From the NCBI GenBank assembly GCA_965237875.1, contig CBDEGP010000001.1:310001-374000 (forward strand): a DNA stretch of 64,000 nucleotides. The letters run 5' to 3'. The notes under the pieces are model-generated. The model was not told the DNA's origin. It searched no databases and saw only the letters and a list, made by a program, of their open reading frames with translations. Made by a program: the position numbers and the translations under genes. Positions 52,268-61,048 of this stretch are shown piece by piece; within the stretch, counting starts at the first letter, position 1, and each line of letters starts with the position of its first letter. Origin of the DNA: DAOUJI01 sp965237875. Lineage in GTDB: Bacteria > Chloroflexota > Dehalococcoidia > Lucifugimonadales > JAGWBF01.

Positions 52268-53452
52268 CTAGTTAACGTTGGCGCACACTGTGTAGACCGT
52301 AAGCGACCAGTCTCCGTCGTTGCTGTCGACCTCAATGGCCCTTGCCGTCCAACCTGCCGGAACCTCTCCCGCCAGACCCGTGGGGCGGGACTCTACTATG
52401 GCTACTTTGCCGCCTGTTGAACCGAGCACTGACGCTCCACCGGAGATGGCAGCCGCGTTCCTGTCTTCGCCAACCGTGTCGCATGTCACGGCCATCGTCT
52501 TATTGTTGCTGTCCGACTCGGTTGTCACTGTCACGATCTTGAGGTTGGATATTCCTGGTTCTCCCTGTATTCCCTGAGGACCGTGGGGGCCCTGCTCTCC
52601 TCTGTCCCCTGGGGCGCCGCGCTGTCCGCCCGGCCCTTGCGGCCCTTGCGGCCCTTGCGGTCCCTGTGGGCCTGTGTCGCCCTGTGGCCCCTGTGAGCCT
52701 GTGCCGCCCTGTGGCCCCTGTGGGCCTGCCTCTCCTGGAGGTCCTTGGGGCCCCTCAATGCCCTGCGGCCCTTGTGGGCCTGCGTCGCCCTTCGGCCCTT
52801 GTGGGCCTGCCTCTCCTTGAGCTCCTAGGGGTCCCTCGATGCCCTGTGGCCCCTGTGGGCCTGTGTCGCCCTGTGGCCCCTGGGCTCCCGCGGGTCCCTG
52901 AGGACCTACTGGCCCCTGCTGTCCTAGTGGCCCTGGCGGGCCGCCTGGAGTTCCGGGGTCTCCTTTGGGTCCCTGTGATCCCTGAGGTCCCGTCTGTCCA
53001 CGGTCTCCCTTATCGCCCTTGTCTCCCGTGTCGCCTTGCGGCCCTTCGGGTCCCTGAGGTCCGCCTGGGTCACCCTGTGGTCCTTGTGGTCCTTGAAGTC
53101 CCTGCGGGCCTTGGCTGCCCGCGCTGCCCGGGTTGCCCCTCGGGCCCGGCAACCCGGCAGTCCCTTGCCTGCCTTGAGGTCCTGCAGGACCTAGAGCTCC
53201 CTGCGACCCCCCAGGCCCCCTTGCCCCTGTGTCACCCTGAGGGCCGGTCAGACCCTGTGGACCTGTGGCGCCCTGTGGTCCTTCCGGTCCCGCTGATCCC
53301 TGTGGACCTGCCGGTCCCTGCAACCCTGGGTCTCCCGCACAAGCGGAGGCCGCGAGCGCCAAGATGACCACAAGGGCCGCGGCTCCCAGCAATCTCCAAA
53401 CGGCTCCCGTTGACCTAGGATTGGTTCTTGCAAATGTAGAAAAGACTCTCAT
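52268..53452 (-). CDS. Collagen-like (Gly-X-Y) lipoprotein
   Basis: About 394 residues from the ATG at 53452, which has GGAAGGAG 8 bp upstream; the further upstream ATG at 53482 has none. A lipoprotein signal ends 'ALAASAC' (Cys38). Residues ~40-310 are almost unbroken Gly-X-Y triplets (GPQGPQG, GPAGPQG, GDKGDKG and similar), which would form a triple helix on the outer face. The last ~85 residues form a globular end with two Cys ('MAVTCDTVGED', 'LTVYTVCANVN'). Likely adhesion or cell-surface stalk; the ligand is unknown. Confidence 0.92.
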   Translation of the reverse strand: MRVFSTFARTNPRSTGAVWRLLGAAALVVILALAASACAGDPGLQGPAGPQGSAGPEGPQGATGPQGLTGPQGDTGARGPGGSQGALGPAGPQGRQGTAGLPGPRGNPGSAGSQGPQGLQGPQGPQGDPGGPQGPEGPQGDTGDKGDKGDRGQTGPQGSQGPKGDPGTPGGPPGPLGQQGPVGPQGPAGAQGPQGDTGPQGPQGIEGPLGAQGEAGPQGPKGDAGPQGPQGIEGPQGPPGEAGPQGPQGGTGSQGPQGDTGPQGPQGPQGPQGPGGQRGAPGDRGEQGPHGPQGIQGEPGISNLKIVTVTTESDSNNKTMAVTCDTVGEDRNAAAISGGASVLGSTGGKVAIVESRPTGLAGEVPAGWTARAIEVDSNDGDWSLTVYTVCANVN

Positions 53453-54074
53453 ACTCACATCTCCTTCCACGTCCCACGACAAAATACTATGTCTGACTTA
53501 CAGCGTCAAGTAAGAAACAGGGGGAAAATAAGAAAATGAGAGAAAATGGAAGAAAACGAGACTTTTCAGGGCGTTGTTGGAAATGCGGTTCGGTGTCCGG
53601 TTCATCTGTTCGCCACTCTCCGGGACCATGCGGTCATTCCGGCCTGGCCTTGGAATCAGAACGGAGCTAGGCTCGAGGGCTGCACACGGAGCAGCGACAA
53701 GCCTTACCCTACTGATGCAGCCAATTGCATCAACCGGCAAAATAGAGCCTGATGACCTCTATCACCTTGTCCTGAGCGACGTTACGCCCCGGGGACGGGC
53801 CGAGCAACAGCGAGTAACTGAAAGCAGAACAGAGTGGAGTCGAAGTGTCCCAGCTCTCGATACAGTGCACACAGGCCGGAAGTGGTGGGCCTAGGCGTAC
53901 TGTACTGCGAATGTTTGAGTTGGCGGTGGCGTCGTGAGCGTGGCGGCACGGTTGGGGCCGGGGATGGTCGGACTGACAACCTGGAATTTCGACTCAGGAC
54001 GGGGGGTTGGCTTGGCGCAATCGCCGAGGTTTCAACGATGGAGTTCGTGATGGGACGTCCGCCCTGGGGCGTCC
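53453..54074. other. Gap upstream of the collagen-like gene and downstream of bipA
   Basis: No gene is supported. It holds an A-rich, low-GC leader (53500-53560) next to the collagen-like gene, the right arm of the inverted repeat (53765-53846), and repeat-rich sequence around 53830 ('gagtggagtcgaagtgtccc'). Confidence 0.6.
53765..53846. repeat. Right arm of the inverted repeat around the collagen-like gene
   Basis: Reverse complement carries 'cttcgactcc', 'ctttcagttactcgctgttgc', 'tcggcccg', 'ccccggggc' and 'gctcaggacaag', matching the blocks of 52006-52088. The two arms lie 1.7 kb apart in opposite orientation. Confidence 0.75.
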
Positions 54075-55913
54075 TTAATCTCGGGTGCGGGCGCCGTCCC
54101 GGCGGTGCCGCTTTCGGTCTAGCGCCGAGAGTTCCATCTTACGAAGGCGCAAGCTCTGTGGAGTAATCTCCACTAGTTCGTCGTCAGAGATGAACGCCAG
54201 GGCTTCCTCCAGACTGAACCTTATGGTGGAGTTTAGGCGTCTGGCGACATCGGCCGTTGAAGAGCGCATGTTGGTCAGCTTCTTCTCCTTGCAGACGTTG
54301 ATTTCGATGTCGCCGTCGCGGTGGTGGGAGCCGATGATCATGCCTTCGTACACTCTTGTGCCCGGGTCGATGAAAGTGTCGCCCCTGCCCTGGGCGTTCA
54401 GCAACCCATAGGTGACGGCCACACCGCTCTCCGACGCCACGAGCACGCCGCCGCCTTCGGATTTTATTTCGCCCTCCATCGGCTCGTAGGAGGTGAAGAC
54501 ACTGCTTTTCACTCCGTCACCCCGCGTGGTGCGGAGAAAGAAAGCATTGAATCCGATCAGCCCACGGGTGGGTATCTTGTACTCCATGTGGACGTAGCCG
54601 TTCTCGGTGTACCGCATGTCTCGGAGCTGGGCCATGTGGGCCGCCAGGTATTCGGTCAGTACTCCAACATACTCTTCACGGGCGCTGACATTCAAAATCT
54701 CGTAGGGCTCGTATATCTCACCGTTAATCACCTTGGTGACGGGCGCCGGACGGGACACCTGAAATTCGAACTGTTCACGGCGCATAGTCTCGGCTAGGAT
54801 GGACAGGTGCAGCTCTCCCCGGCCGGCAACCATGAACACGTCGGCGCTGGGGGTGTCCTCTACCCTCAAACTGACGTTGGTCCGCAACTCTCTCATCAGC
54901 CGTTCGTGGAGATTTCGGGAAGTGGAGTGGACACCCTCCCGGCCCGTGAAAGGGGAGGTGTTGACCCCGAAGCTCATCCGCACGGTCGGTTCATTGATGT
55001 CGATGGACGGTAGAGCCTCCGGGTGTTCAGGAGAGGCGATGGTGTCGCCTATGGACACCCCCTCGGGACCGGTCACGGCCACAATGTCCCCGGCGTGGGC
55101 TTCGGAGACTTCCACACGCTCCATCCCACGAAAAACAAAAATGTGCTCCAGGTTGTGGGCAGTGGGCTCGGCGTTGAGGCACAACAGGGTCACGTCGTCT
55201 CGTTGCCTGAGTGTGCCATTGGTGATCCGGCCCACGGCCACCTGTCCCAGATAGTTGTCGTAGTCCAGCGCCGCAACCAGCATTTGGAGCGGGGCTGCGG
55301 GGTCTCCTTTTGGCGGCGGCACTGAGTCCAGGATCGCCTCAAAGAGGGGTTGCATATCCGGCCACGGCGTACCCAGTTCAGTTGTGGCGTAACCCTGTCG
55401 GGCAGATGCATACAGCACGGGGAAATCCAGCTGCTTCGCATCCGTAGCCAATTCCAAGAACAGGTCTTGAACCATATCGACCACCTCTGCCACCCGGGCC
55501 TCGGGGCGGTCTATCTTGTTGATGACCACCATGGGGATCACATTCTGTTGCAGGGCTTGGCGCAGCACGTAGGCAGTCTGGGGCATGGGCCCGTCTACGG
55601 CGTCCACCAACAGCAAACAGCCATCGGCCATGTTCATGACACGTTCCACCTCGCCGCTGAAGTCGGCGTGGCCCGGCGTGTCGATGATGTTGATCCTGAC
55701 TCCCCCGTAGGAGACGGAGGCGTTCTTGGCCAGAATCGTGATGCCGCGCTCTCGCTCCAGAGGATTGGTGTCCATGATCAACGCGCCCACCTGTTGGTGG
55801 GCCCGGAAGACCTGGCCCTGCATCAACAGGGCGTCGACCAGAGTGGTCTTGCCGTGGTCGACGTGGGCTATGATGGCCAGGTTTCGTATGGCGTTGTTCT
55901 GACAGTCGCTCAA
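54075..55913 (-). CDS. typA: TypA/BipA ribosome-associated GTPase
   Basis: 612-residue translational GTPase for ribosome assembly and stress adaptation. G1 'AHVDHGKTTL', switch I 'ERERGITILAKNASV', G3 'DTPGHADF', G4 'NKIDRPEARV'; the EF-G-like domains follow. The BipA-specific C-terminus includes 'RLNSTIRFSLEEALAFISDDELVEITPQSLRLRK'. It is a single gene with no clear operon partners. Confidence 0.97.
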   Translation of the reverse strand: MSDCQNNAIRNLAIIAHVDHGKTTLVDALLMQGQVFRAHQQVGALIMDTNPLERERGITILAKNASVSYGGVRINIIDTPGHADFSGEVERVMNMADGCLLLVDAVDGPMPQTAYVLRQALQQNVIPMVVINKIDRPEARVAEVVDMVQDLFLELATDAKQLDFPVLYASARQGYATTELGTPWPDMQPLFEAILDSVPPPKGDPAAPLQMLVAALDYDNYLGQVAVGRITNGTLRQRDDVTLLCLNAEPTAHNLEHIFVFRGMERVEVSEAHAGDIVAVTGPEGVSIGDTIASPEHPEALPSIDINEPTVRMSFGVNTSPFTGREGVHSTSRNLHERLMRELRTNVSLRVEDTPSADVFMVAGRGELHLSILAETMRREQFEFQVSRPAPVTKVINGEIYEPYEILNVSAREEYVGVLTEYLAAHMAQLRDMRYTENGYVHMEYKIPTRGLIGFNAFFLRTTRGDGVKSSVFTSYEPMEGEIKSEGGGVLVASESGVAVTYGLLNAQGRGDTFIDPGTRVYEGMIIGSHHRDGDIEINVCKEKKLTNMRSSTADVARRLNSTIRFSLEEALAFISDDELVEITPQSLRLRKMELSALDRKRHRRDGARTRD

Positions 55914-55933
55914 ATCTTTTCACCCCATCTGCC

Positions 55934-56455
55934 ATGATAACACTAGGGCGGCATTATTGTCGTATTTTATACATTCGGGTAACGGCGCGTCAGGGCCCAT
56001 TCTACCGCCTGATTCGTAGTGAGACCGGCCAACGCCATCGGAAGAGCATATCTTTTTCGTACGCGACTTCCCACAACCGAGAGTTCAGGGAGGACGCCAA
56101 AGCCGTTATGGAAGAGGCACGGTTGGCCCTTTGGCTCACAGAATCACTCTGGATGCTGTGCCGGCGTGCACAATATTCGCCAGGCACACGGGAATTTCCT
56201 GGCCCGGCGGCGCCAGAGCTGGGCGATAGAAGCGGCCCACGTGACCGAAGAGCTGCTCCGGCTTACGCAGGATATGCGGAGGGCCGCTCCCAGTTGCGAG
56301 TGTTGGCCAGGCCCGTCCTGCACAGACGCGGCTACCCGCCCGGCAAGCAGGTGAAAGCGGCGCTCACCGCCCTAGAGCAGGCGGAGGGCTTGTCAGCGGG
56401 GTGGACGGCAGCTAGAGTTTTAGAACCCGTCCAACTATCATGGGCGAGTCAGTAA
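55934..56455 (+). other. Possible decayed small gene
   Basis: Two overlapping plus-strand frames each contain plausible helical pieces ('EFREDAKAVMEEARLALWL' in one; 'LARRRQSWAIEAAHVTEELLRLTQDM' in the other from about 56170; 'GKQVKAALTALEQAEGL' back in the first). This is what a frameshifted gene would look like, but no family is recognised and chance cannot be excluded. Confidence 0.25.
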
Positions 56456-56487
56456 CGTGCAATGCCTTACGCATTAGGAGCGTTAAT

Positions 56488-56886
56488 ATGGTTCCATGGC
56501 GAAGAGGACTAGCAGTCCTGGGTGGAATTACTGCGGTTATGGTCCTGGCGAATGAACTCTACTATCCCTACAATAAAGAAGTAAGCCTGTTCATCTGGGA
56601 CTATATCGCCGATCCGGTGGCGCTGGCAGTCATAGGTCTCACCATCCTGGTCAACGTTAGCGATTCACTGAGAATTCGCAGCTTGGCTGGTAATCACCTG
56701 GCTCAAATGCCCCGGGACGTGGTCACCACTCTGGTAGCCATTGTGTGGGTCCGCTTCCTTATGCAATACGCCGACAAGATAGCCCCCAACCACGAAGCCA
56801 CCGCGGGGTTGTGGGGCCACCTGACAGCTCTGGCCATCGTCATTCTGGCTTTCGAAGCTATTTCCATGTGGAGGTCCGTCAGGTAA
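56488..56886 (+). CDS. Four-helix membrane protein of unknown function
   Basis: 132 residues from ATG 56488, which has TAGGAG 7 bp upstream. Hydrophobic segments lie at about residues 8-24, 37-54, 75-92 and 105-124, with a basic loop 'SLRIRSLAGNHLAQ' in between. Not recognised; no catalytic motif visible. Confidence 0.65.
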   Translation: MVPWRRGLAVLGGITAVMVLANELYYPYNKEVSLFIWDYIADPVALAVIGLTILVNVSDSLRIRSLAGNHLAQMPRDVVTTLVAIVWVRFLMQYADKIAPNHEATAGLWGHLTALAIVILAFEAISMWRSVR

Positions 56887-57030
56887 GAATAGCTAAGGCG
56901 GCTCCAATCGAACCTGAATCTGGGTGACTGTGATTCCGGAGAAAGTCATCGTCTGCCTCAACAATAATCGACTGAAAGAAGAACGAGCACAAAGTACCGC
57001 GTCATAGCAATGGGAGTCGGAACGGCAGAG

Positions 57031-57330
57031 ATGACAAAGACCATCTATCTGACGAATCCTTACGGGTTTTCTGCCCGGCAGAAGGCAATGCTCCTTCAGC
57101 CGATGGTAGCGATGCTGGAAGAGCTTGGGTTAGAAGTTTTGGAGCCGTTAGCCCGGAACAATTAAGTGGACTTTCGGAAGGCTGGCTGGGCATATCGGAT
57201 TGGCCAAAGGGATTTCCGGGATGTGGTGGAATCGGATGCCGTCTTCGCCGTAGTCAACGGCGTTTCCCCCGATGAAATCGTTGCGAAACAGGCATGGTTG
57301 GCCTGTCGGATGACAGGGCCACTCTCGGCC
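57031..57330 (+). pseudogene. Nucleoside 2-deoxyribosyltransferase remnant
   Basis: From ATG 57031 the frame reads 'IYLTNPYGFSARQKAML', 'LEVLEPLARNN', then an in-frame TAA (57163-57165), then 'VDFRKAGWAYRIGQRDFRDVVESDAVFAVVNG'. This matches the deoxyribosyltransferase layout in which a Gln codon would stand at the stop. After about 57290 the family resemblance fades into the helicase gene's 3' end. One base change (CAA to TAA) plus loss of the 3' part has inactivated it. Confidence 0.75.
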
Positions 57331-57393
57331 TTATGGTCAAGCTGTCGGGTATCCCAAACGGCTGTATGTCTTGGAGACGGGGCGACTGCGCTA

Positions 57394-58815
57394 TCACACC
57401 GGGACGCTAGAGAGCTGCCGCGGTTGCCGTGGGGCGCTGTCTTGACGTTGTCCCACCCTGCGGGCGGCATTCCACGGCTGATGAGTGAAACGGTCTCCCA
57501 CGCTCCGGTTAATCTCACGCCACTTCTGCTCTTCATCCGGCGTGATGAACGTCACGGCCTCACCGGAGCGGCCCATGCGGCCTGTCCGCCCGACCCTGTG
57601 GGTGAAGAGCAGATCAGAGTCCGGCAGGTCATAGTTGATGACTTGGCCAATGTCCTCGATGTCCAACCCACGGGCGGCGACGTTGGTTGCCACCAAGATA
57701 GGCGCGGCGCCGGACCGAAAGTCCGCCATCACCCGCTCGCGCGCATTTTGACTGAGATTCCCCTGGAGCGCCCCTGCCGGGTAGCCCAACTCTCCCAGTT
57801 GTGCTGCCAGCTTTTTCACGCCGCGCTTGGTCTTACCAAAGACGATGACCGCCGTGTCGTCCCGCTGGTCCAGCAGGGTTCGGAGCGCGCCGATCTTGTC
57901 GTCCTTCTGGATGGTATAGACCAGATGCTTCACGGTAGGCAGCGCTTGTAGGTCTGCGTCCACCTGCACCATTGCTGGGTTCCTCATGTGCTTCGTGGCT
58001 GTCTTCTCCACCCAGTCGGGAATTGTCGCTGAGAAGAGCGCCGTCTGCCGGCTGGAAGGCGTCTGGCTGAGGATCGCCTCAACGTCGTGGGCAAATCCCC
58101 TATCCAGCATTTCGTCCGCCTCATCCAACACCAAGAACCGTACTGATTGCAGGTCAAGAGTACCCTGCCGGAGGTGGTCCAGCGTACGGCCAGGAGTGCC
58201 GATGATGATCTGGGCGCCGGCCTTCAATGCTTTGTATTCCGGCTGCAACGACCGGCCGCCGTAGAGCAAGGTGCAGCGCAGCCGTTGTGGTGACGCCATG
58301 GCCTCCGTTACTCCGGCCACCTGGATGGCCAGTTCGCGAGTGGGAACCAGCACGAGCGCCTGGACCTGCCGGACCGACGGGTCGCACTGTTCTGCCAGGG
58401 GTACGGCGAACGCCAGGGTCTTCCCTGACCCCGTACGCGCCTGCCCTATTACGTCCCGGCCTGCCAGGAGAAGGGGAATCGACTTCTCTTGAATGGGCGT
58501 GGGATCTGATATGTTCATACGGGAGAGCGCTGCTCTGGTGGCGGCGCTCAAGGCCATTTCTGGAAACCCTGGAGCAGGGCCGGGACCGCCGTCGGCGGGG
58601 GACTGATTTATGGTGAATGGCTCTCTTGCGGGTGCGCTTGCCGGAGAGGAAAGGGCGTCACGCCGGACTCTGTAGCACGGGGAGCAGTACACCGGGCGGT
58701 CTGGGCTTGGCCGGAAGGGGACGGTCGTGGAGGCGCCGCACTCGGCGCAGACGGCCTGGCGCCGGCGTGTAGGGCCAGCCAAACTTGGGCGAGTCGATAG
58801 GGATTCTAAAGGCAT
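57394..58815 (-). CDS. DEAD-box RNA helicase with N-terminal zinc ribbon
   Basis: 473-residue ATP-dependent RNA helicase. A zinc ribbon at residues ~20-50 ('AVCAECG...RPVYCSPCYRVRR') precedes the core: Q-motif 'ISDPTPIQEKSIP', motif I 'ARTGSGKT', Ia 'LVPTRELAIQ', II 'LDEADEML', III 'FSATI', V 'ATNVAARGLDIE', VI 'HRVGRTGRMG'. Zinc-ribbon DEAD proteins of this form are common in Chloroflexi. Probably ribosome biogenesis or cold-response RNA remodelling. Confidence 0.94.
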   Translation of the reverse strand: MPLESLSTRPSLAGPTRRRQAVCAECGASTTVPFRPSPDRPVYCSPCYRVRRDALSSPASAPAREPFTINQSPADGGPGPAPGFPEMALSAATRAALSRMNISDPTPIQEKSIPLLLAGRDVIGQARTGSGKTLAFAVPLAEQCDPSVRQVQALVLVPTRELAIQVAGVTEAMASPQRLRCTLLYGGRSLQPEYKALKAGAQIIIGTPGRTLDHLRQGTLDLQSVRFLVLDEADEMLDRGFAHDVEAILSQTPSSRQTALFSATIPDWVEKTATKHMRNPAMVQVDADLQALPTVKHLVYTIQKDDKIGALRTLLDQRDDTAVIVFGKTKRGVKKLAAQLGELGYPAGALQGNLSQNARERVMADFRSGAAPILVATNVAARGLDIEDIGQVINYDLPDSDLLFTHRVGRTGRMGRSGEAVTFITPDEEQKWREINRSVGDRFTHQPWNAARRVGQRQDSAPRQPRQLSSVPV

Positions 58816-58990
58816 GTGGAAACGAACTCCTTATCCCAAAGGGATGATGCGGGTAATCTAACGCAGGGCACAAAGACGAAAGACGGGGCAGATGGCGGTC
58901 CGTTGCCGTGTATGAAGCCTTGGTGCGGTATCAAGCGCGTTCACCCACTGTAACACATAACGCCAACGGATAACAGACAACCAAGAACTT

Positions 58991-60447
58991 GTAACTGTTC
59001 AGACTGGGGCGGATAGGGGTTTGGAGAGGATGGAGTGCAGGGCTTGGTAGGGGTTGCGTGCTTGCAGGCGCCATGTGCCGAATAGAGAGGCCAGGATGCT
59101 CTTGGTCTCACTGCCCTGCTCTGAACGGGTTCCGCCGCTAATCTTCCGGCTCACCACCGGCGGACGCAGGCTGCGTTCCGCGGCGTTGTTGTCCGCGCTC
59201 ACCCGGGGGTCAGCGACGAATGTAAACAGCTCGGGCAAGAAGCGTTCCACTCGTTGGCACAACACCCTCATTGGCGCGTCGGCGTCCAAGTAAGGCTTGC
59301 AGATGGACCATAGTTGCTGCTGATAGTGGCGCTGGCGCTTTACTCGCTGGGACTGCTGCACCGTTTCCGGCAGTCCCGGGTCAGGGCCGGGGTAGGCTTG
59401 GGCATGGTCATACACTTCCCGAACCTGTAGGGACCATGCGGCTAGGTCCGGGTCTTGAGGGTGTTGCTCCTTCAGATGGTGGATGTCCCGCAACAGGTGG
59501 GTCCAACACCGCTGATGCAGACCCTGGTGCACGTTGTAGGCGCCGTAGAAGTCGCTGACCAACACCCCGTCGAACTCATCTCCCAACACCTCCTGCACCA
59601 CTGTCTGGCTGCGGCCTGGCCGGTATAGGAAGCAACGCACCGTGGGAGCGCTGAAGCTCCAGAGATAGCCGTTGCGGCCGTCTTGGCGCCAGCCCGTCTC
59701 GTCCCCGTACACCACCGGACTGGCTCGTATCTCTTCTTGCAACCGGGCGTAATCCTCTCGGCCGCGCTCGGCCGCCCCACGGGTCAACGCCACCAGTCCT
59801 CCCATGCTGAGAGGCAGGCCATAGCGCCACTTCAGGTAGCGTTGAATCACGCCAAAGGGCAGTCTGCACTCCTCCCGGAGCACGCTTACTTCACTCTGCA
59901 CCGATATCCCCATCCGTTGTCGGCCCACAACGAAGACGCTCCAGTCCGGTTCTGGGGTCCACCTTTTCCGGCAGTTCCAGCAGGTGCGTTCCAACACCAC
60001 GTGCTCGGTCACCCGTGCACGCACCCGGGGTATGGAAATCACCTGCCGGCGACCCCGCACCCGGCCGCCCTGGAGGGAAATCCCGCAGTCGGGGCAACTG
60101 GCCGTAGCGTGCTCCACTCTATGGGTGGGTTCATCCCGCCGCCGAGCAAAGCCGTGGGTGCGTTTCCGGCGTTCCTTCTTGGGATGGGCCGGCCGGTTGC
60201 CCTTGACCCACGAGGGCGGGTTCCTCTCCTCTAGCCTACTTGTCGGAGCCTTCTGTTGGCCTTCCAACTCGGCGATTCGGGCTTCCAAAGCCCTATTATG
60301 GCTGAGCAGTTGACCAACGAGTTCAATCAATTCCTCACGGGAGACCGCGGCTAAATCCAAAGGCAGATCCATGCCGACAGTCTACCTGTGTCGCCCCTAT
60401 TTCCACTCGTGGCCTCGACGCAGATTCAGGCCAGTCTGAACAGTTAC
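58991..60447 (-). mobile_element. IS66-family insertion sequence, ISBst12-like, apparently intact
   Basis: 1,457-bp element with 17-bp perfect terminal inverted repeats (GTAACTGTTCAGACTGG at 58991-59007 and its reverse complement at 60431-60447). It is flanked by an 8-bp direct target duplication AAGAACTT (58983-58990 and 60448-60455), the size expected for IS66. It contains one transposase gene and no tnpA/tnpB, as in the ISBst12 subgroup. Intact ends and an exact duplication indicate a recent insertion. Confidence 0.93.
58999..60372 (-). CDS. IS66-family transposase
   Basis: 457-residue DDE transposase. The N-terminus has a leucine-rich coil ('LVGQLLSHNRALEARIAELEGQ') and a zinc-ribbon-like 'CPDCGISL...CWNCRKRW'. 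Catalytic core: 'VYGDETGWRQDG' (Asp), 'VLVSDFYGAYN' (Asp) and 'DNNAAERSLRP' (Glu). The C-terminus 'SRKISGGTRSEQGSETKSILASLF' is typical for IS66. No stop or frameshift is seen, so it is probably functional. Confidence 0.93.
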   Translation of the reverse strand: MDLPLDLAAVSREELIELVGQLLSHNRALEARIAELEGQQKAPTSRLEERNPPSWVKGNRPAHPKKERRKRTHGFARRRDEPTHRVEHATASCPDCGISLQGGRVRGRRQVISIPRVRARVTEHVVLERTCWNCRKRWTPEPDWSVFVVGRQRMGISVQSEVSVLREECRLPFGVIQRYLKWRYGLPLSMGGLVALTRGAAERGREDYARLQEEIRASPVVYGDETGWRQDGRNGYLWSFSAPTVRCFLYRPGRSQTVVQEVLGDEFDGVLVSDFYGAYNVHQGLHQRCWTHLLRDIHHLKEQHPQDPDLAAWSLQVREVYDHAQAYPGPDPGLPETVQQSQRVKRQRHYQQQLWSICKPYLDADAPMRVLCQRVERFLPELFTFVADPRVSADNNAAERSLRPPVVSRKISGGTRSEQGSETKSILASLFGTWRLQARNPYQALHSILSKPLSAPV

Positions 60448-61048
60448 AAGAACTTCTCCAGGACTTCTCTCCCCTTTTTTGGGAAGATGAGCCAGCATTG
60501 GACGGCGATGGCGCCCGCCATGAGCAGGGCGCCCATACCCGCAGGAACGGCGTCCGATTCGCCTCAGCGAACCGGCTCTGTTGATAGCACATGTAGGTCA
60601 AGAGTGGTGGGCCTAAGTTGACGGTAGGCAGAACCATCTTTGAGATGTGGATGGGACTGTAAACACCGAAAGCTTCCGACCGGTTTCTTTGCGCAGACGG
60701 TGATTTCCAGAATCGCCTTTTGAGAATCCTCTGAACGAGTCCGCGGTGATGTGGATAGCATGGCAGGTAGTCCCGGTTTCGGTCAAGGGTGAGATTACAT
60801 GGAGCAGCCGACGTTTTCCGACTTGGAATATCAGGGCAAGAGGCGCAAGACCCACCGGGGCGGACACGGAAACGGAGGAGACGGAGTTGGACCGGCGGGT
60901 GTAAGAACTTTATGGGGCTGAAAGAGGGAGCGAGGTCGGTGGTGGGAGATGATGCACAGATAGTCGGTGTGCTAGATTGGTTAGCGTGCAACCGCAAGCG
61001 GCGTGCACGGAGCATTCGCCGAACCCAGACACTACGGAGAGGTTGAAT
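60448..61048. other. Interrupted region between IS66 and the HEPN gene
   Basis: No complete gene. On the minus strand 60560-60456 reads like the end of a membrane protein ('GALLMAGAIAVQCWLIFP', 'KKGREVLEKF') cut by the IS66 insertion. On the plus strand 60799-60855 reads 'MEQPTFSDLEYQGKRRKT', the usual start of an IS5-type transposase, then diverges, so it is probably a decayed IS fragment. A repeat shared with 62682-62727 lies at 60609-60656. Confidence 0.45.
60609..60656 (+). repeat. Direct repeat, left copy, flanking the HEPN gene
   Basis: 'gggcctaagttgacg' followed, after six extra bases, by 'agaaccatctttgagatgtggatgg' recurs in the same orientation at 62682-62727 with a few changes. The pair brackets 2 kb including the HEPN-domain gene. 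Confidence 0.75.
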
